Made by a program: the position numbers and the translations under genes. Below the pieces are notes generated by a model. It saw only the letters and a list, made by a program, of their open reading frames with translations, had not been told where the DNA came from and did no database searches. DNA of 64,000 nucleotides from JAICIG01 sp035532215 (GTDB taxonomy: Bacteria > Planctomycetota > Planctomycetia > Pirellulales > JAICIG01), in contig DATKRK010000451.1 in the NCBI GenBank assembly GCA_035532215.1, positions 1 through 64,000 of the forward strand, in the 5' to 3' direction. Below are positions 43,360 to 52,438 of the stretch, in pieces. The stretch's first letter is position 1. Each line of letters opens with the position of its first letter.

Positions 43360-44010
43360 ATGGCCACGGCCGAACGAGCAGCCCCCGAGCAACGAATCGT
43401 GATGCACGACGTGAGTTGGGAGACGTATCAAAGCCTGCTGGCCGATCGCGGCGAGCGGCCGGTTCCGCGGATGTCTTACGACCAGGGGAGCTTGGAACTG
43501 ATGTCGCCTTCCGATGAACACAAGAACAATAAGAAGTTGATCGGTTACTTGATTTTCACTTGGGCGGTGCAACAAGGAATACCATTTCGCAGCTTCGGTT
43601 CGACGACCTTCATCCGCGAGGAGCAACAGCGCGGCTTCGAACCTGATGAATGTTACTATATCGAGCGCGAACCGCTGATGCGGGGCAAACCGGGGATCGA
43701 TCTCGACGTCGATCCGCCGCCCGATCTGATGGTGGAAGTGGATGTTTCCAGAACGTCGCTGAAAAAGCTTGCCCTCTGCGCCGGTCTGGCTATACCCGAA
43801 GTCTGGCGATTTGACGGAAAGGCTTTGATCGTCTACGAACTGGGCGCGGATGGCCAGTATTCGATTCGAGCCGACAGCTTACAGTTGCCCGGCTTCCCGA
43901 CTGCGGAGGTGGCTGAGTGGATCGAACGCGCCAAGGCGACGGATGAGACAAGTTGGGCTCAGTCGTTTCTTGCCTGGATTCGCCAGCGCGGCACGCGGAA
44001 GAACGGCTGA
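43360..44010 (+). CDS. Uma2 family protein, tandem copy 1
   Basis: A 216-residue Uma2/DUF820 protein with PD-(D/E)XK-like fold: YDQGSLELMSPSDEHKNN, FEPDECYYIERE, VDPPPDLMVEVDVSRTSLKKL and LAIPEVWRFDGKALIVYEL. The ATG at 43360 follows GGGAGGTATTCGAGC. It is the most divergent of three tandem paralogues that share the start MATAERAAPEQRIVMH. The family is very common in planctomycetes and cyanobacteria and often near mobile DNA; its biochemical role is unknown. Confidence 0.8.
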   Translation: MATAERAAPEQRIVMHDVSWETYQSLLADRGERPVPRMSYDQGSLELMSPSDEHKNNKKLIGYLIFTWAVQQGIPFRSFGSTTFIREEQQRGFEPDECYYIEREPLMRGKPGIDLDVDPPPDLMVEVDVSRTSLKKLALCAGLAIPEVWRFDGKALIVYELGADGQYSIRADSLQLPGFPTAEVAEWIERAKATDETSWAQSFLAWIRQRGTRKNG

Positions 44011-44057
44011 CGCGAAGGGTTGGGGCTGGGAACTTGTGAGTTTTAGGAGTCGCGAAC

Positions 44058-44705
44058 ATGGCCACGGCCGAACGGGCAGCCCCCGAGCAGCGGATCGTGA
44101 TGCACGGCATTAGTTGGCAGACATATCAGAATTTGCTGGACGAGCGGGGAGACCGAAAGGTTCCTCAGATGTGCTACAACCAAGGGAGCTTGGAACTGAT
44201 GTCGCCGTCCGAAGACCACGAAGTCTATCGGCGCCTGCTCGGCCGGATGATCGACGACTGGACGGTCGAGAACGACATCCCAATCCGTAGTATGGGCGCC
44301 ACGACGTTGAAACGCGAAACCGAGCAACACGGCGCAGAGGCCGATGAATGCTTCTACGTTAAAAACGAGCGCCTCGTGAGAGGGCGGCGGATCGACCTTA
44401 ACGTCGATCCGCCGCCCGATTTGGCGATTGAAATCGACATCTCGTCGAGTTCGATCGCCAAGCTGGATGTGTACGCAGGGCTAGGCGTGCGCGAAATCTG
44501 GCTCTTCAACGGCGAAGCCTTGACGGTCTACGAACTGCGATCCGACGGCCGCTATCAAATCATCGGGGAAAGCGTCAACCTGCCCGGCTTTCCGATCAAA
44601 GACGTCGCCGATTGGATCGCCCGCGCCCAAACGACCGACGAGACGAGCTGGGCTCGGTCGTTCTTAGCCTGGATCCGCCAGCGCGACGCGTCGAAGGATG
44701 GCTGA
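44058..44705 (+). CDS. Uma2 family protein, tandem copy 2
   Basis: A 215-residue paralogue starting MATAERAAPEQRIVMHGISW and containing YNQGSLELMSPSEDHEVY, EADECFYVKNERL, VDPPPDLAIEIDISSSSIAKL and LGVREIWLFNGEALTVYEL. The DNA leader AGGAGTCGCGAACATGGCCA is shared almost exactly with copy 3, so the duplication included the ribosome binding site. The gap after copy 1 is 47 bases, so these are probably cotranscribed. The catalytic acidic residues appear conserved. Function unknown. Confidence 0.8.
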   Translation: MATAERAAPEQRIVMHGISWQTYQNLLDERGDRKVPQMCYNQGSLELMSPSEDHEVYRRLLGRMIDDWTVENDIPIRSMGATTLKRETEQHGAEADECFYVKNERLVRGRRIDLNVDPPPDLAIEIDISSSSIAKLDVYAGLGVREIWLFNGEALTVYELRSDGRYQIIGESVNLPGFPIKDVADWIARAQTTDETSWARSFLAWIRQRDASKDG

Positions 44706-44758
44706 CGCGGACGCGTGGATTTCAAACTGGGAACCTGCGAGTTTAAGGAGTCACGAAC

Positions 44759-45409
44759 ATGGCCACGGCCGAACGACCAGCCCCCGAACAGCGGATCGTG
44801 ATGCACGGCATTAGTTGGCGGACGTATGAAAAGCTGCTGGAAGAGCGAGGGGAACGAACGGTTCCGCGGATGTGCTACAACCAAGGAAGCCTGGAAATGA
44901 TGTCGCCTTCGAAGGAGCACGAAAAATATCGGCGGCTGATCGGCCGGCTGATCGATGAGTGGACGGTCGCGAACGGGATTGAAATCGCCAGCGCGGGCGC
45001 CACGACCTTGAAGCGCGAAGTCAGCCAAAGGGGCGCCGAGGCCGACGAATGCTTCTACATCCGAGACGAGCGTCTGATGCGCGGGCGCCGAAAGATCGAC
45101 TTGAACGTCGATCCTCCGCCCGATTTGGCTTTCGAGATCGATATCTCCTCGAGTTCTATAGACAAGCTTGTCGTGTACGCCGCGCTAGGCGTGCGAGAGG
45201 TTTGGCTTTTCAACGGCGAAACCTTGACGATTTACGAACTTCAATCCGACGGCCGCTATCACGCCATCGAGAAGAGCGTGCTCCTGCCGGGCTTTCCGGT
45301 CAAGGACGTGCCTGAGTGGATTTCTCGCGCCTCAACGACGGGCGAGACGAAGTGGACCGGCGCCTTTCGCGATTGGGTCCGCACACGGAGCGAGCCGGGC
45401 GGCGATTGA
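44759..45409 (+). CDS. Uma2 family protein, tandem copy 3
   Basis: A 216-residue paralogue closest to copy 2: YNQGSLEMMSPSKEHEKYRR, EADECFYIRDERLM, VDPPPDLAFEIDISSSSIDKL and LGVREVWLFNGETLTIYEL. It begins after AGGAGTCACGAAC, the same leader as copy 2. Fifty-three bases follow copy 2. No mobile-element gene flanks the array, so local unequal duplication is the simplest origin. Confidence 0.8.
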   Translation: MATAERPAPEQRIVMHGISWRTYEKLLEERGERTVPRMCYNQGSLEMMSPSKEHEKYRRLIGRLIDEWTVANGIEIASAGATTLKREVSQRGAEADECFYIRDERLMRGRRKIDLNVDPPPDLAFEIDISSSSIDKLVVYAALGVREVWLFNGETLTIYELQSDGRYHAIEKSVLLPGFPVKDVPEWISRASTTGETKWTGAFRDWVRTRSEPGGD

Positions 45410-45463
45410 ACGGCGCGAGCGTTGCATCCTGGCGCTGGGAACATTGATGCGGCGGAGCCTTCC

Positions 45464-47779
45464 ATGAAAGCTATTTCGACCTTTGCCCTTTGCCTGGCCC
45501 TGCTCGCCGCGCCCTGCGCCGCCCGTGCTTGGGCCGACATCTCCGCCGAAGAAGTGCGCGACTCGATCGATCGGGGCGTCTCCTATCTTAAAAACGAACA
45601 GCGCAACGACGGCTCGTGGCCCGATCCGGTCGGGTATCCGGGCGGCATCACGGCGCTGTGTACCTTGGCGCTGCTGAATTGCGGCGTGCCGCCGAACGAT
45701 CCGCAGGTGCAGTCGGCGCTCAACTACCTGCGCAAGCTGCCCCCGTCGATGACGTATTCGACGGCGCTGCAAACGATGGTGCTCTGCGCGGCCGAACCGA
45801 AAACCAATCTGCAACTGGTGCGCCGCAACGCGCTCTGGTTCCAGGCGCAGCAAAAGCGCGACGGGCCGAGAAAAGGCGCCTGGGGCTACCCGCAGGCCGA
45901 AGGCGACAACTCGAACACGCAATTCGCCCTGCTGGCGCTGCACGAAGCCGAGCGGATCGGCGTGAGCGTCTCCGACCAGACCTGGCGGTTGGCGCTCGAT
46001 TACTGGTCGCGCACGCAAAACCCCAACGGCTCGTGGGGCTATCATCCCGGCCAGCCCGGCACCGGCAGCATGACCTGCGCCGGCATTGCGGCGATGGTCA
46101 TCACCGCCGATCGGCTGAACCGCGGCGACGCCGAGATCGACGGCCACCGCATTCGCTGTTGCGGCGAGCAGGAAAGCAACGAGCCGGTCGAACGGGCTTT
46201 GGCCTGGTTCGGCCGCAATTTTTCCAGCGACATCAACCCTGGCACGCACGGCGCCCAGGGTTGGCTGCTCTATTATCTGTACGGCATCGAGCGCGTCGGC
46301 CGGCTCACCAACCGGCGGCTGATCGGCCAGCACGATTGGTATCGCGAGGGCGCCACGAAGCTGGTCCGCATCCAAGAACCGCTCTCGGGCTATTGGAAAG
46401 GGGTCGGGCACGCCGAGGACAACCCTCACGTCGCCACCAGCCTGGCGCTGTTGTTCCTATCCAAGGGCCGGCGGCCGGTGCTCGCCGCGAAGGTAAAGCA
46501 CGGTCCGATGGACGACTGGAACCACCACCGCAGCGACCTGGGCAACCTGACGAGCTATCTCGAAACGCGCTGGCAGCGCGACCTGACCTGGCAAGTCATC
46601 GACTCGGCGGCGGCCAGCGTCGGCGACTTGCAAGAGGCGCCCGTGCTGTACATCAGCGGGCAACTGCACCCCGAGTTCACCGATGAAGAAGTCGAGCGGT
46701 TGCGGCAGTACGTCAATCAAGGGGGTTTCATCTTGGCCGAGGCGTGCTGCGACGGCGACGATTTCGACGCCGGCTTCCGCGCCTTGACGAAACGCATGTT
46801 CCCCGAGCCGGAATACGCGCTGCACCTGCTGCCCAAAGAACACCCGGCCTACAGCGCCGAAGAGCGCGTCGACTTCCGCTACATCGATCCCGAACTGTAC
46901 GGCATCGACGTCGGCTGCCGCACCAGCGTGATCTACGCGCCCAAGAACCTGCGATTGTCGTGCCTCTGGGAATTGGCGCGGCCGGGCCGCGAGCAGAAGA
47001 TCGCCGACGAAGTGCAAGGGCGGATCGACGCCGCCCGGGCGCTCGGCGCCAACATTTTGGCTTACGCCACCAATCGCGAAGTGAAGTACAAGCTCGACAT
47101 CAAACCCAACGCCGACGAGGAAGAGGCCCAAGACGTGTTCGAGCGGGCCAAGATTTACATCGCCAAGGTCCAACACGGCGGCGGCTGGAACGCAGCGCCG
47201 GGCGCCCTGTCGAACCTGCTGCGCGTGGTCTCGCACGAGACCGGATTGCGCGTCAGCACCGATCAGCGCGAACTGGCGCTCACCGATCGGCGGTTGTTCG
47301 GCTATCAAATCCTGTTTCTGCACGGGCGTCAGGCATTCAGCCTCAGCGACGCCGAGCGCAAGCAGTTGAAAACCTACGTCGAACGGGGCGGCGTGGTGAT
47401 CGGCGACGCGATCTGCGGCAGCGAAGAATTCGCCAAATCGTTCCGCGCCGAGATGGCCGCCGCCTTTCCGGGCCATCCGCTGGAGCCGATCCCGGCGAAC
47501 CATCGGATGTTCACCACGGCCCTGGGCGGCTTCGACTTGAAAAAAGTCGAACGCCGCGAACCGCAGCGTGCAGAAGGCGGGCCGCTCAAGACGGTCGTGC
47601 GGCAAGTCGCGCCCGAGCTCGACGGCGTGAAGCTCGACGATCGCTACGGCGTGATTTTCTCGCGTTACGATCTGAGTTGCGCGCTGGAAAAGCACGATTC
47701 GCTCGAATGTCCGGGCTACGGCCGCGAAGACGCCGCGAAGATCGGCTTGAACGTGGTGTTGTACGCGCTCGAGCAGTAG
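45464..47779 (+). CDS. Secreted toroid protein with two DUF4159 modules
   Basis: A 771-residue exported protein. A Sec signal (KAISTFALCLALLAAPCAARAWA) is followed by a prenyltransferase/squalene-oxidase-type toroid (residues 30-370; NDGSWPDPVGYPGG, KGAWGYPQAEGDN, NGSWGYHPGQP). Two DUF4159-like modules follow: APVLYISGQLHPEFTDEEVERLRQYVNQGGFILAEACCDG near 405, and YQILFLHGRQAFSLSDAERKQLKTYVERGGVVIGDAICGS near 620. The toroid lacks an obvious DxDD acid motif, so it may bind rather than cyclise. Large planctomycete secreted proteins of this build are known by sequence only. The zinc peptidase gene starts 42 bases downstream. Confidence 0.78.
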   Translation: MKAISTFALCLALLAAPCAARAWADISAEEVRDSIDRGVSYLKNEQRNDGSWPDPVGYPGGITALCTLALLNCGVPPNDPQVQSALNYLRKLPPSMTYSTALQTMVLCAAEPKTNLQLVRRNALWFQAQQKRDGPRKGAWGYPQAEGDNSNTQFALLALHEAERIGVSVSDQTWRLALDYWSRTQNPNGSWGYHPGQPGTGSMTCAGIAAMVITADRLNRGDAEIDGHRIRCCGEQESNEPVERALAWFGRNFSSDINPGTHGAQGWLLYYLYGIERVGRLTNRRLIGQHDWYREGATKLVRIQEPLSGYWKGVGHAEDNPHVATSLALLFLSKGRRPVLAAKVKHGPMDDWNHHRSDLGNLTSYLETRWQRDLTWQVIDSAAASVGDLQEAPVLYISGQLHPEFTDEEVERLRQYVNQGGFILAEACCDGDDFDAGFRALTKRMFPEPEYALHLLPKEHPAYSAEERVDFRYIDPELYGIDVGCRTSVIYAPKNLRLSCLWELARPGREQKIADEVQGRIDAARALGANILAYATNREVKYKLDIKPNADEEEAQDVFERAKIYIAKVQHGGGWNAAPGALSNLLRVVSHETGLRVSTDQRELALTDRRLFGYQILFLHGRQAFSLSDAERKQLKTYVERGGVVIGDAICGSEEFAKSFRAEMAAAFPGHPLEPIPANHRMFTTALGGFDLKKVERREPQRAEGGPLKTVVRQVAPELDGVKLDDRYGVIFSRYDLSCALEKHDSLECPGYGREDAAKIGLNVVLYALEQ

Positions 47780-47821
47780 CGATTGGATCGACCGAAACCC
47801 AAGCACCGAGGAGCCGCTGCC

Positions 47822-49513
47822 ATGCCGTCCCGTTCGCAATCCTTCCGCTCGGCCGCCTGGCTGTGTTTCCTGCTCTTCGGCGCCCAGCCCATGACCTACG
47901 CCCAAAACGCCGACGATGCCGCCCGCAAAGTGGTCGAAGATCACGAAACGCGGATTCGCCCGCTGGAGATCGCCGTCGGCCGGGCCTGGTGGGACGCCAA
48001 CGTGACGGGCGCCGACCTCGCGTTCAAGCTCAAGGAGGAAACCGAAAACCAGCTCGACGCCGCGCTGGCCGATCGCGAGCGGTTCGCGAAGCTCAAAAGT
48101 CTCGACGGCAAGGTGAAAGACCCGCAGTTGGCCCGGCAGATTCACGTGCTCTATTTGCAGGCCCTGCCCAAGCAGGTCGAAGCCGATCTGCTCAAGCAGA
48201 TGGTCGCCCGCGGCAACGCCATCGAAAAGCGGTTCGGCGTGTTCCGGGCCAAGGTCGAAGGCAAAGAGCTGACCGACAGCGAAGTGCGGAAGATCCTCAA
48301 GCAATCGCGCGACGTGAACCAGCGCCGCGCCGTGTGGGAGGCCAGCAAACAGGTCGGCCGCGAGGTCGAGCAAGAGCTGCTCGCGCTGGTCGAGCTGCGC
48401 AACAAGGCGGCCCGCGAACTGGGCTTTGCCGACTATCACGCCATGCAGCTTGAAATCAACGAGCAGAGCCAGGCCGAGGTCATCAAGCTGTTCGACGAGC
48501 TCGATGAGTTGACGCGCAAGCCGTTTGCGGCGGCAAAGCGGCGAATCGACGCCAAGTTGGCGGAAATCTATGGCGTCGGCGTCGACGAATTGCAACCTTG
48601 GCACTATCAGGATCCGTATTTCCAGGAAGCCCCGGCGATCTACAAGACGAATCTCGACGCCGCCTACGCCCAGGCCGACATTCCCGGTCTGTGCCGCAAG
48701 TTTTACGCCGGCATCGGGCTGCCGATCGACGACGTGCTCCAGCGCAGCGACCTGTACGAAAAGCCCGGCAAGAACCCGCACGCCTTCTGCACCGACATCG
48801 ACCGCCAGGGAGACGTCCGCGTGCTGGCCAACATCGTGCCCAACGAATACTGGATGGGCACCATGCTGCACGAGCTAGGGCACTCGGTCTACAGCAGCAA
48901 AAACATTCCGGCCAGCCTGCCGTACGTATTGCGGACCGACGCCCACATTCTCGCGACGGAAGGCGTGGCGATGATGTTCGAGCGGTTTTCCAAAAGCGCC
49001 GACTGGCTGAAGGAGATGGGCGTTCGCGTGGCGGATCCTGCGGCGTTCAACGCGGCCGGCGAGCAGATGCGTCGCGACAAGCTCTTGATTTTCTCGCGCT
49101 GGTGCCAGGTGATGCTGCGGTTCGAGAAAGGCTTGTACGACGATCCGCGGCAGGATCTGAACTCGCTGTGGTGGCAGCTCGTCGAGAAGTATCAGCTCAT
49201 CCAGCGTCCCGAGGGCCGCGACGCGCCCGACTACGCCAGCAAAATTCACGTCGTCGTCGCCCCGGCCTATTACCACAACTACATGATGGGCGAGTTGTTC
49301 GCCTGCCAGGTGAACCACGCCATCGCCCGCGACGTGCTGAAGACAACCGACGCCAAGAACGCCTCGTACGTCGGCCGCAAGGACGTCGGGCAATACATGA
49401 AAGACCGCGTCTTTGCACCCGGCCGCACGCTGACTTGGAACGAGTTGACCAAGTTCGCCACCGGCGAGCATTTGAACCCGCAGGCGTTTGCGGCGGATTT
49501 TGCGGAGAAGTAA
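47822..49513 (+). CDS. Zinc metallopeptidase, M2 (ACE-like) or M3 type
   Basis: A 563-residue exported peptidase with signal FRSAAWLCFLLFGAQPMTYA. The gluzincin site is MLHELGHSVYSS (HEXXH near residue 348) with the third ligand in ATEGVAMMFERF about 30 residues on. The WHYQDPYFQEAP segment and the mostly helical fold resemble bacterial M2 dipeptidases, and M3 oligopeptidases share the layout. It would trim short peptides in the periplasm or paryphoplasm. It lies 42 bases after the DUF4159 protein gene and is probably cotranscribed with it. Assignment to M2 over M3 is moderately confident. Confidence 0.8.
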   Translation: MPSRSQSFRSAAWLCFLLFGAQPMTYAQNADDAARKVVEDHETRIRPLEIAVGRAWWDANVTGADLAFKLKEETENQLDAALADRERFAKLKSLDGKVKDPQLARQIHVLYLQALPKQVEADLLKQMVARGNAIEKRFGVFRAKVEGKELTDSEVRKILKQSRDVNQRRAVWEASKQVGREVEQELLALVELRNKAARELGFADYHAMQLEINEQSQAEVIKLFDELDELTRKPFAAAKRRIDAKLAEIYGVGVDELQPWHYQDPYFQEAPAIYKTNLDAAYAQADIPGLCRKFYAGIGLPIDDVLQRSDLYEKPGKNPHAFCTDIDRQGDVRVLANIVPNEYWMGTMLHELGHSVYSSKNIPASLPYVLRTDAHILATEGVAMMFERFSKSADWLKEMGVRVADPAAFNAAGEQMRRDKLLIFSRWCQVMLRFEKGLYDDPRQDLNSLWWQLVEKYQLIQRPEGRDAPDYASKIHVVVAPAYYHNYMMGELFACQVNHAIARDVLKTTDAKNASYVGRKDVGQYMKDRVFAPGRTLTWNELTKFATGEHLNPQAFAADFAEK

Positions 49514-49690
49514 CGTCCGGGTCGAGGAGCTTCTTGCGCCGCAGTACGCCGCGCAAGAAACACATGGTCGGTTCGGGCAGCCGAGTTTTTCCCAACCGGT
49601 CGAAAGGTCCGCGGTTGCGTCGATTGACGAGCCGACTTGAGCCTCTTATTATCAACGCGTTCTTGCTACAGATTCAGAAGTTATCCGGCA

Positions 49691-49975
49691 ATGGCGAATC
49701 GAGACATCATTGCCCGCATGCACCGTTTGCTTGACGCATACGAAGCGTCAGAAGTTGGACCGGAGCAACTGGAGAAGTCCGTCCAGTTTCACATGGAGGC
49801 GCTCGAAGCTCTGCCGTACCAGAGGATCAAGGAAGCGGGCTCCTTGTGCCACCGGCTCGTAACCGCTCACATGTTTATGGGCGAGGAAGTGTTCATCGAC
49901 CATGAGGACGTTTCCGAAGTGCTGCGAGACTTCCGGGTGTCCTTTGATAGCCTCCCCGGCGGTCCTGCCGGATAA
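49691..49975 (+). CDS. Hypothetical small protein
   Basis: A 94-residue acidic, helical, cytoplasmic protein: ANRDIIARMHRLLDAYEASE, then EQLEKSVQFHMEALEALPYQRIKEAGSLCHRL, and DHEDVSEVLRDFRVSFDSLP. No family recognised. The ATG at 49691 follows TTATCCGGCA, with no strong ribosome binding site. Codon use is plausible. It stands alone between the peptidase gene and a large repeat element. Confidence 0.5.
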   Translation: MANRDIIARMHRLLDAYEASEVGPEQLEKSVQFHMEALEALPYQRIKEAGSLCHRLVTAHMFMGEEVFIDHEDVSEVLRDFRVSFDSLPGGPAG

Positions 49976-50173
49976 TCAGCGGCTGCAGTTGACCGGCGAC
50001 GCCCGCGATCGTGGTACAATCCCGGCTCAGCGTCGTCCTCTGCGGGCGGCAGGCAACTAAGCCTGATACGTTAGGCGGCAAAACGCCGCAGCCAACAGCC
50101 GCTGTGCTGGCAGCTATGCGAACATTACCACTCACTCAGAACCGAATGCGCGAAGTCATTCCATTCTCGGCGT

Positions 50174-50522
50174 TTACGGGTTCCTCTTCTCTGTTCCGGT
50201 TTTTCGGCGTTCGGGAGAATCCGCGGGAAATTCACCGCCGCCGAGAGGATGGATGCGTGCGTTTTTCAAGGCATTTCCAGGCAATGAATACGGTTCTGAT
50301 TCGCGGGCATGGTCGGCGTGCTCGTAACGCACATTCATTGCCCGGCTATTCCTCGAAAAACGCACGGCGCCGATGCCGGGCGAGGAAAACCTATCCACAG
50401 ATTCCCCCGAGGAAGCCGGTTCTTCGGCGTTCGGGAGTACGTGATGGCGTGCGCTCGACCAACTCGCCCGGCGGCGACATTTTTTCCACGAGAACAGAGA
50501 AACAGAGAAGAGGAACCCGTAA
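50174..50522. repeat. Palindromic element family C, composite copy
   Basis: The terminal repeats TTACGGGTTCCTCTTCTCTG and complement are the same as copy 1 at 40963-41082, but 349 bases apart. Inside is a second inverted pair, GTGCGTTTTTCAAGGCATTT near 50257 and its approximate complement ending CGAAAAACGCAC near 50364, plus direct copies of TTCGGCGTTCGGGAG (about 50203 and 50420). It looks like one palindrome inserted in another. The flanks 49976-50173 and 50523-50668 contain no gene I can support. Confidence 0.8.
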
Positions 50523-50668
50523 TTGCCGCGCAGCGAGTCGCGTTGCGTGCGCATTCAAACAGCCGCCTGTGCTTCAACCAATCGCCTCGCGCACGAAAAA
50601 CCCCCGGGCGGCCGAAACCGCCCAGGGGCTAAACAGACAACAGACAGGATCACGAGACCGAGGCTCGA

Positions 50669-51006
50669 TCAGCCCTTGTCTTGGCAGCAAGCGGCCTTTT
50701 TGCCGCTGGCTGTGGTCTCCTGGGCTGCCTTCTTTTCGGCGCCGCAGCACGACTTCCCCTTCGTCGCAGCACGCGGCGCCTTCTTGACAGCAAGTCTGGA
50801 CCGCCGCACAGCAGCCTTGCAGCTTGTCGCAACACTTGCGGCCCTGCTGACAGCAGCCAAGCTTCTTGGCCGCCGTGCAGCAGGCGCTGCCCTGCGAGCC
50901 GCAGGCCTGTTTCGACTTGCAACAATCGGCCTTGGCGGCGGCAGCGTCCTTGGCGGCCGTGGCTTCGCTCGAAGCGGTGGCTGCCAATCCGAAGGCCAAA
51001 ACCCAT
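50669..51006 (-). pseudogene. Cys-Cys-pair-rich secreted protein, apparent frameshifts
   Basis: Read with two single-base corrections, this is a signal-peptide-bearing protein with about nine vicinal cysteine pairs (ADCCKSK, SACCTAAKKLGCCQQGRKCCDKLQGCC, QTCCQEGAACCDEG, then KSCCGAEKKAAQE and AACCQDKG to the stop at 50669). The second shift is at a G4 run near 50761: G3 restores the frame. The first is at a T4 run at 50998-51001: T3 joins MG to LAFGLAATASSEA. Without the first correction, a TTG start at 50999 is possible. The pairs suggest metal binding or disulfide cross-linking. No family recognised. It follows the alcohol dehydrogenase gene by about 40 bases. Confidence 0.6.
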
Positions 51007-51047
51007 GAGCAGCACCGAGTCGTTGCGGCGCAAGGGGGACAGCCGAT

Positions 51048-52253
51048 TTACCACGCCTCTTCGAAGATGCCCAACACCTCTTCCTCCGTCACCGTCCGCG
51101 GGTTGACGCGCAGAATCCGCTTGATGCCGAGCGTCTTTTCAGCGAACAGCGGCAACTGTTCGCGCTTCGCGCCGAGATCGCGCAGCCGGGCCGGAATGCC
51201 GATCGCCGCTTTAAGACGTTCGACGGCGGCCACGGCCCGCTCGGCGGCGGCGGTTTCGCTCAGACCCGAAACGTCTTCGCCCAACAGGCGCGCGATGCGG
51301 GCGAACTGCGGAATCCGGGCCGGCAGATTGAACCGCATCACGAACGGCAAGAGCAAGCCGTTGCCGGCGCCGTGCGAGCAATGCGTGGCGCCGCCGACCG
51401 GGTACTCCATGGCGTGGACCAACGCCACGCCGACGTTCGAAAACGCCAGCCCGGCCAGCGTCGCCCCCAAAGCCATGTTTTCGCGGGCGGCCAGGTCGCC
51501 GGGCGTCTCGACGGCCTGCGGCAGATAGCGGCCGATCAATTCAATCGTCTTTTCGGCCAGGCAATCGGCCAACGGATGCCGGCCTTGATACACAGAGCGC
51601 TCGCCAGGCGGCAAAGGGAAATGCTCGTTGTCGATCGCCGTGTAGGCTTCGATGGCGTGCGTCAAGGCGTCGATGCCGCTGTCGGCCGTCACTTTTCGCG
51701 GACAGCTCACGGTCAACAGCGGATCGACCAGCGCTAGCCGCGGCCGCAGATAGTTGCTCAACACGCCGACTTTGATCTGGTTGGCTGTATCGGTCAGCAC
51801 CGACGCCGCCGTCACTTCGCTGCCGGTGCCCGCAGTCGTCGGCACGCAGATCAAGGGCGCCACCGGCCCCGGTACGCGATCTTCGCCGACATAATCGCCG
51901 ATCGCGCCGCCATGCGCGAGCACCACGGCCGCCGCCTTGGCCAGGTCCATGTTGCTGCCTCCGCCCAGGCCCAGCAGGCCGTCGGGTTCGAACGCGCGAG
52001 CTTGCGCCAGGCAGCGATCGACGACTTCCAGCGAAGGCTCGGGCACGCCGCCGTCGAAGACTTCCAGCGAGACGCTCGCGGCGGCCAACGGCTCTTCGAC
52101 GGCTTTCAATAAGCCCGCGTTAATCAGCGAACGATCGGTGACGATCAACAGCCGCTCGAGCTTCAAGCGCGCCGCCTCGGCGCCGAGCTGCGCCGCGGCG
52201 CCGGGACCGAACAGAAGTTCGCCGGCGGAATGGAAAGTCCAGGTTTGTCGCAT
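51048..52253 (-). CDS. Iron-containing alcohol dehydrogenase
   Basis: A 401-residue group III metal-dependent alcohol dehydrogenase reducing an aldehyde or oxidising an alcohol with NAD(P). The nucleotide site is LLGLGGGSNMDLAKA near residue 95, followed by PTTAGTGSEVT near 145. The metal ligands lie in DALTHAIEAY near 205, NVGVALVHAMEYPVGG near 270 and HCSHGAGNG. The ATG at 52253 matches the family start (RQTWTFHSAGELLFGPGA); a longer frame upstream is Arg-rich noise. The substrate is unknown. The Cys-rich protein gene is directly downstream. Confidence 0.9.
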   Translation of the reverse strand: MRQTWTFHSAGELLFGPGAAAQLGAEAARLKLERLLIVTDRSLINAGLLKAVEEPLAAASVSLEVFDGGVPEPSLEVVDRCLAQARAFEPDGLLGLGGGSNMDLAKAAAVVLAHGGAIGDYVGEDRVPGPVAPLICVPTTAGTGSEVTAASVLTDTANQIKVGVLSNYLRPRLALVDPLLTVSCPRKVTADSGIDALTHAIEAYTAIDNEHFPLPPGERSVYQGRHPLADCLAEKTIELIGRYLPQAVETPGDLAARENMALGATLAGLAFSNVGVALVHAMEYPVGGATHCSHGAGNGLLLPFVMRFNLPARIPQFARIARLLGEDVSGLSETAAAERAVAAVERLKAAIGIPARLRDLGAKREQLPLFAEKTLGIKRILRVNPRTVTEEEVLGIFEEAW

Positions 52254-52438
52254 AGCGTGGCGTTGGTTGAGGGTTCCAATGCGGCGGATTCGTTGGCGCT
52301 TCAAACTAACCGGACACGTCAGGGAGGTAAAGCGACGGCGCTCGAATCGACGACGTAGACAGTGAAGTCGTCGTCGCGTTTGCTTCGGTCGCGTAGTTTC
52401 GCGGCGTCGGCGGCCCCATCGCGCAGCCGCGCCGATAC

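Noticed and set aside
46457..48871. Very long open frame (804 codons) antisense to the DUF4159 and peptidase genes
   Set aside because: It is the typical antisense shadow of high-GC codon usage, with no domains; the plus-strand genes have clear motifs and signal peptides.
49989..50020. TTGACC and TACAAT as a promoter
   Set aside because: Spacing of 20 bases is too long and there is no gene downstream to be served.
50040..50090. GTTAGGC resembling an integron attC core near a lone small gene
   Set aside because: No matching RYYYAAC box at the proper distance, no integrase and no cassette-like neighbours; a 7-base match is not evidence.
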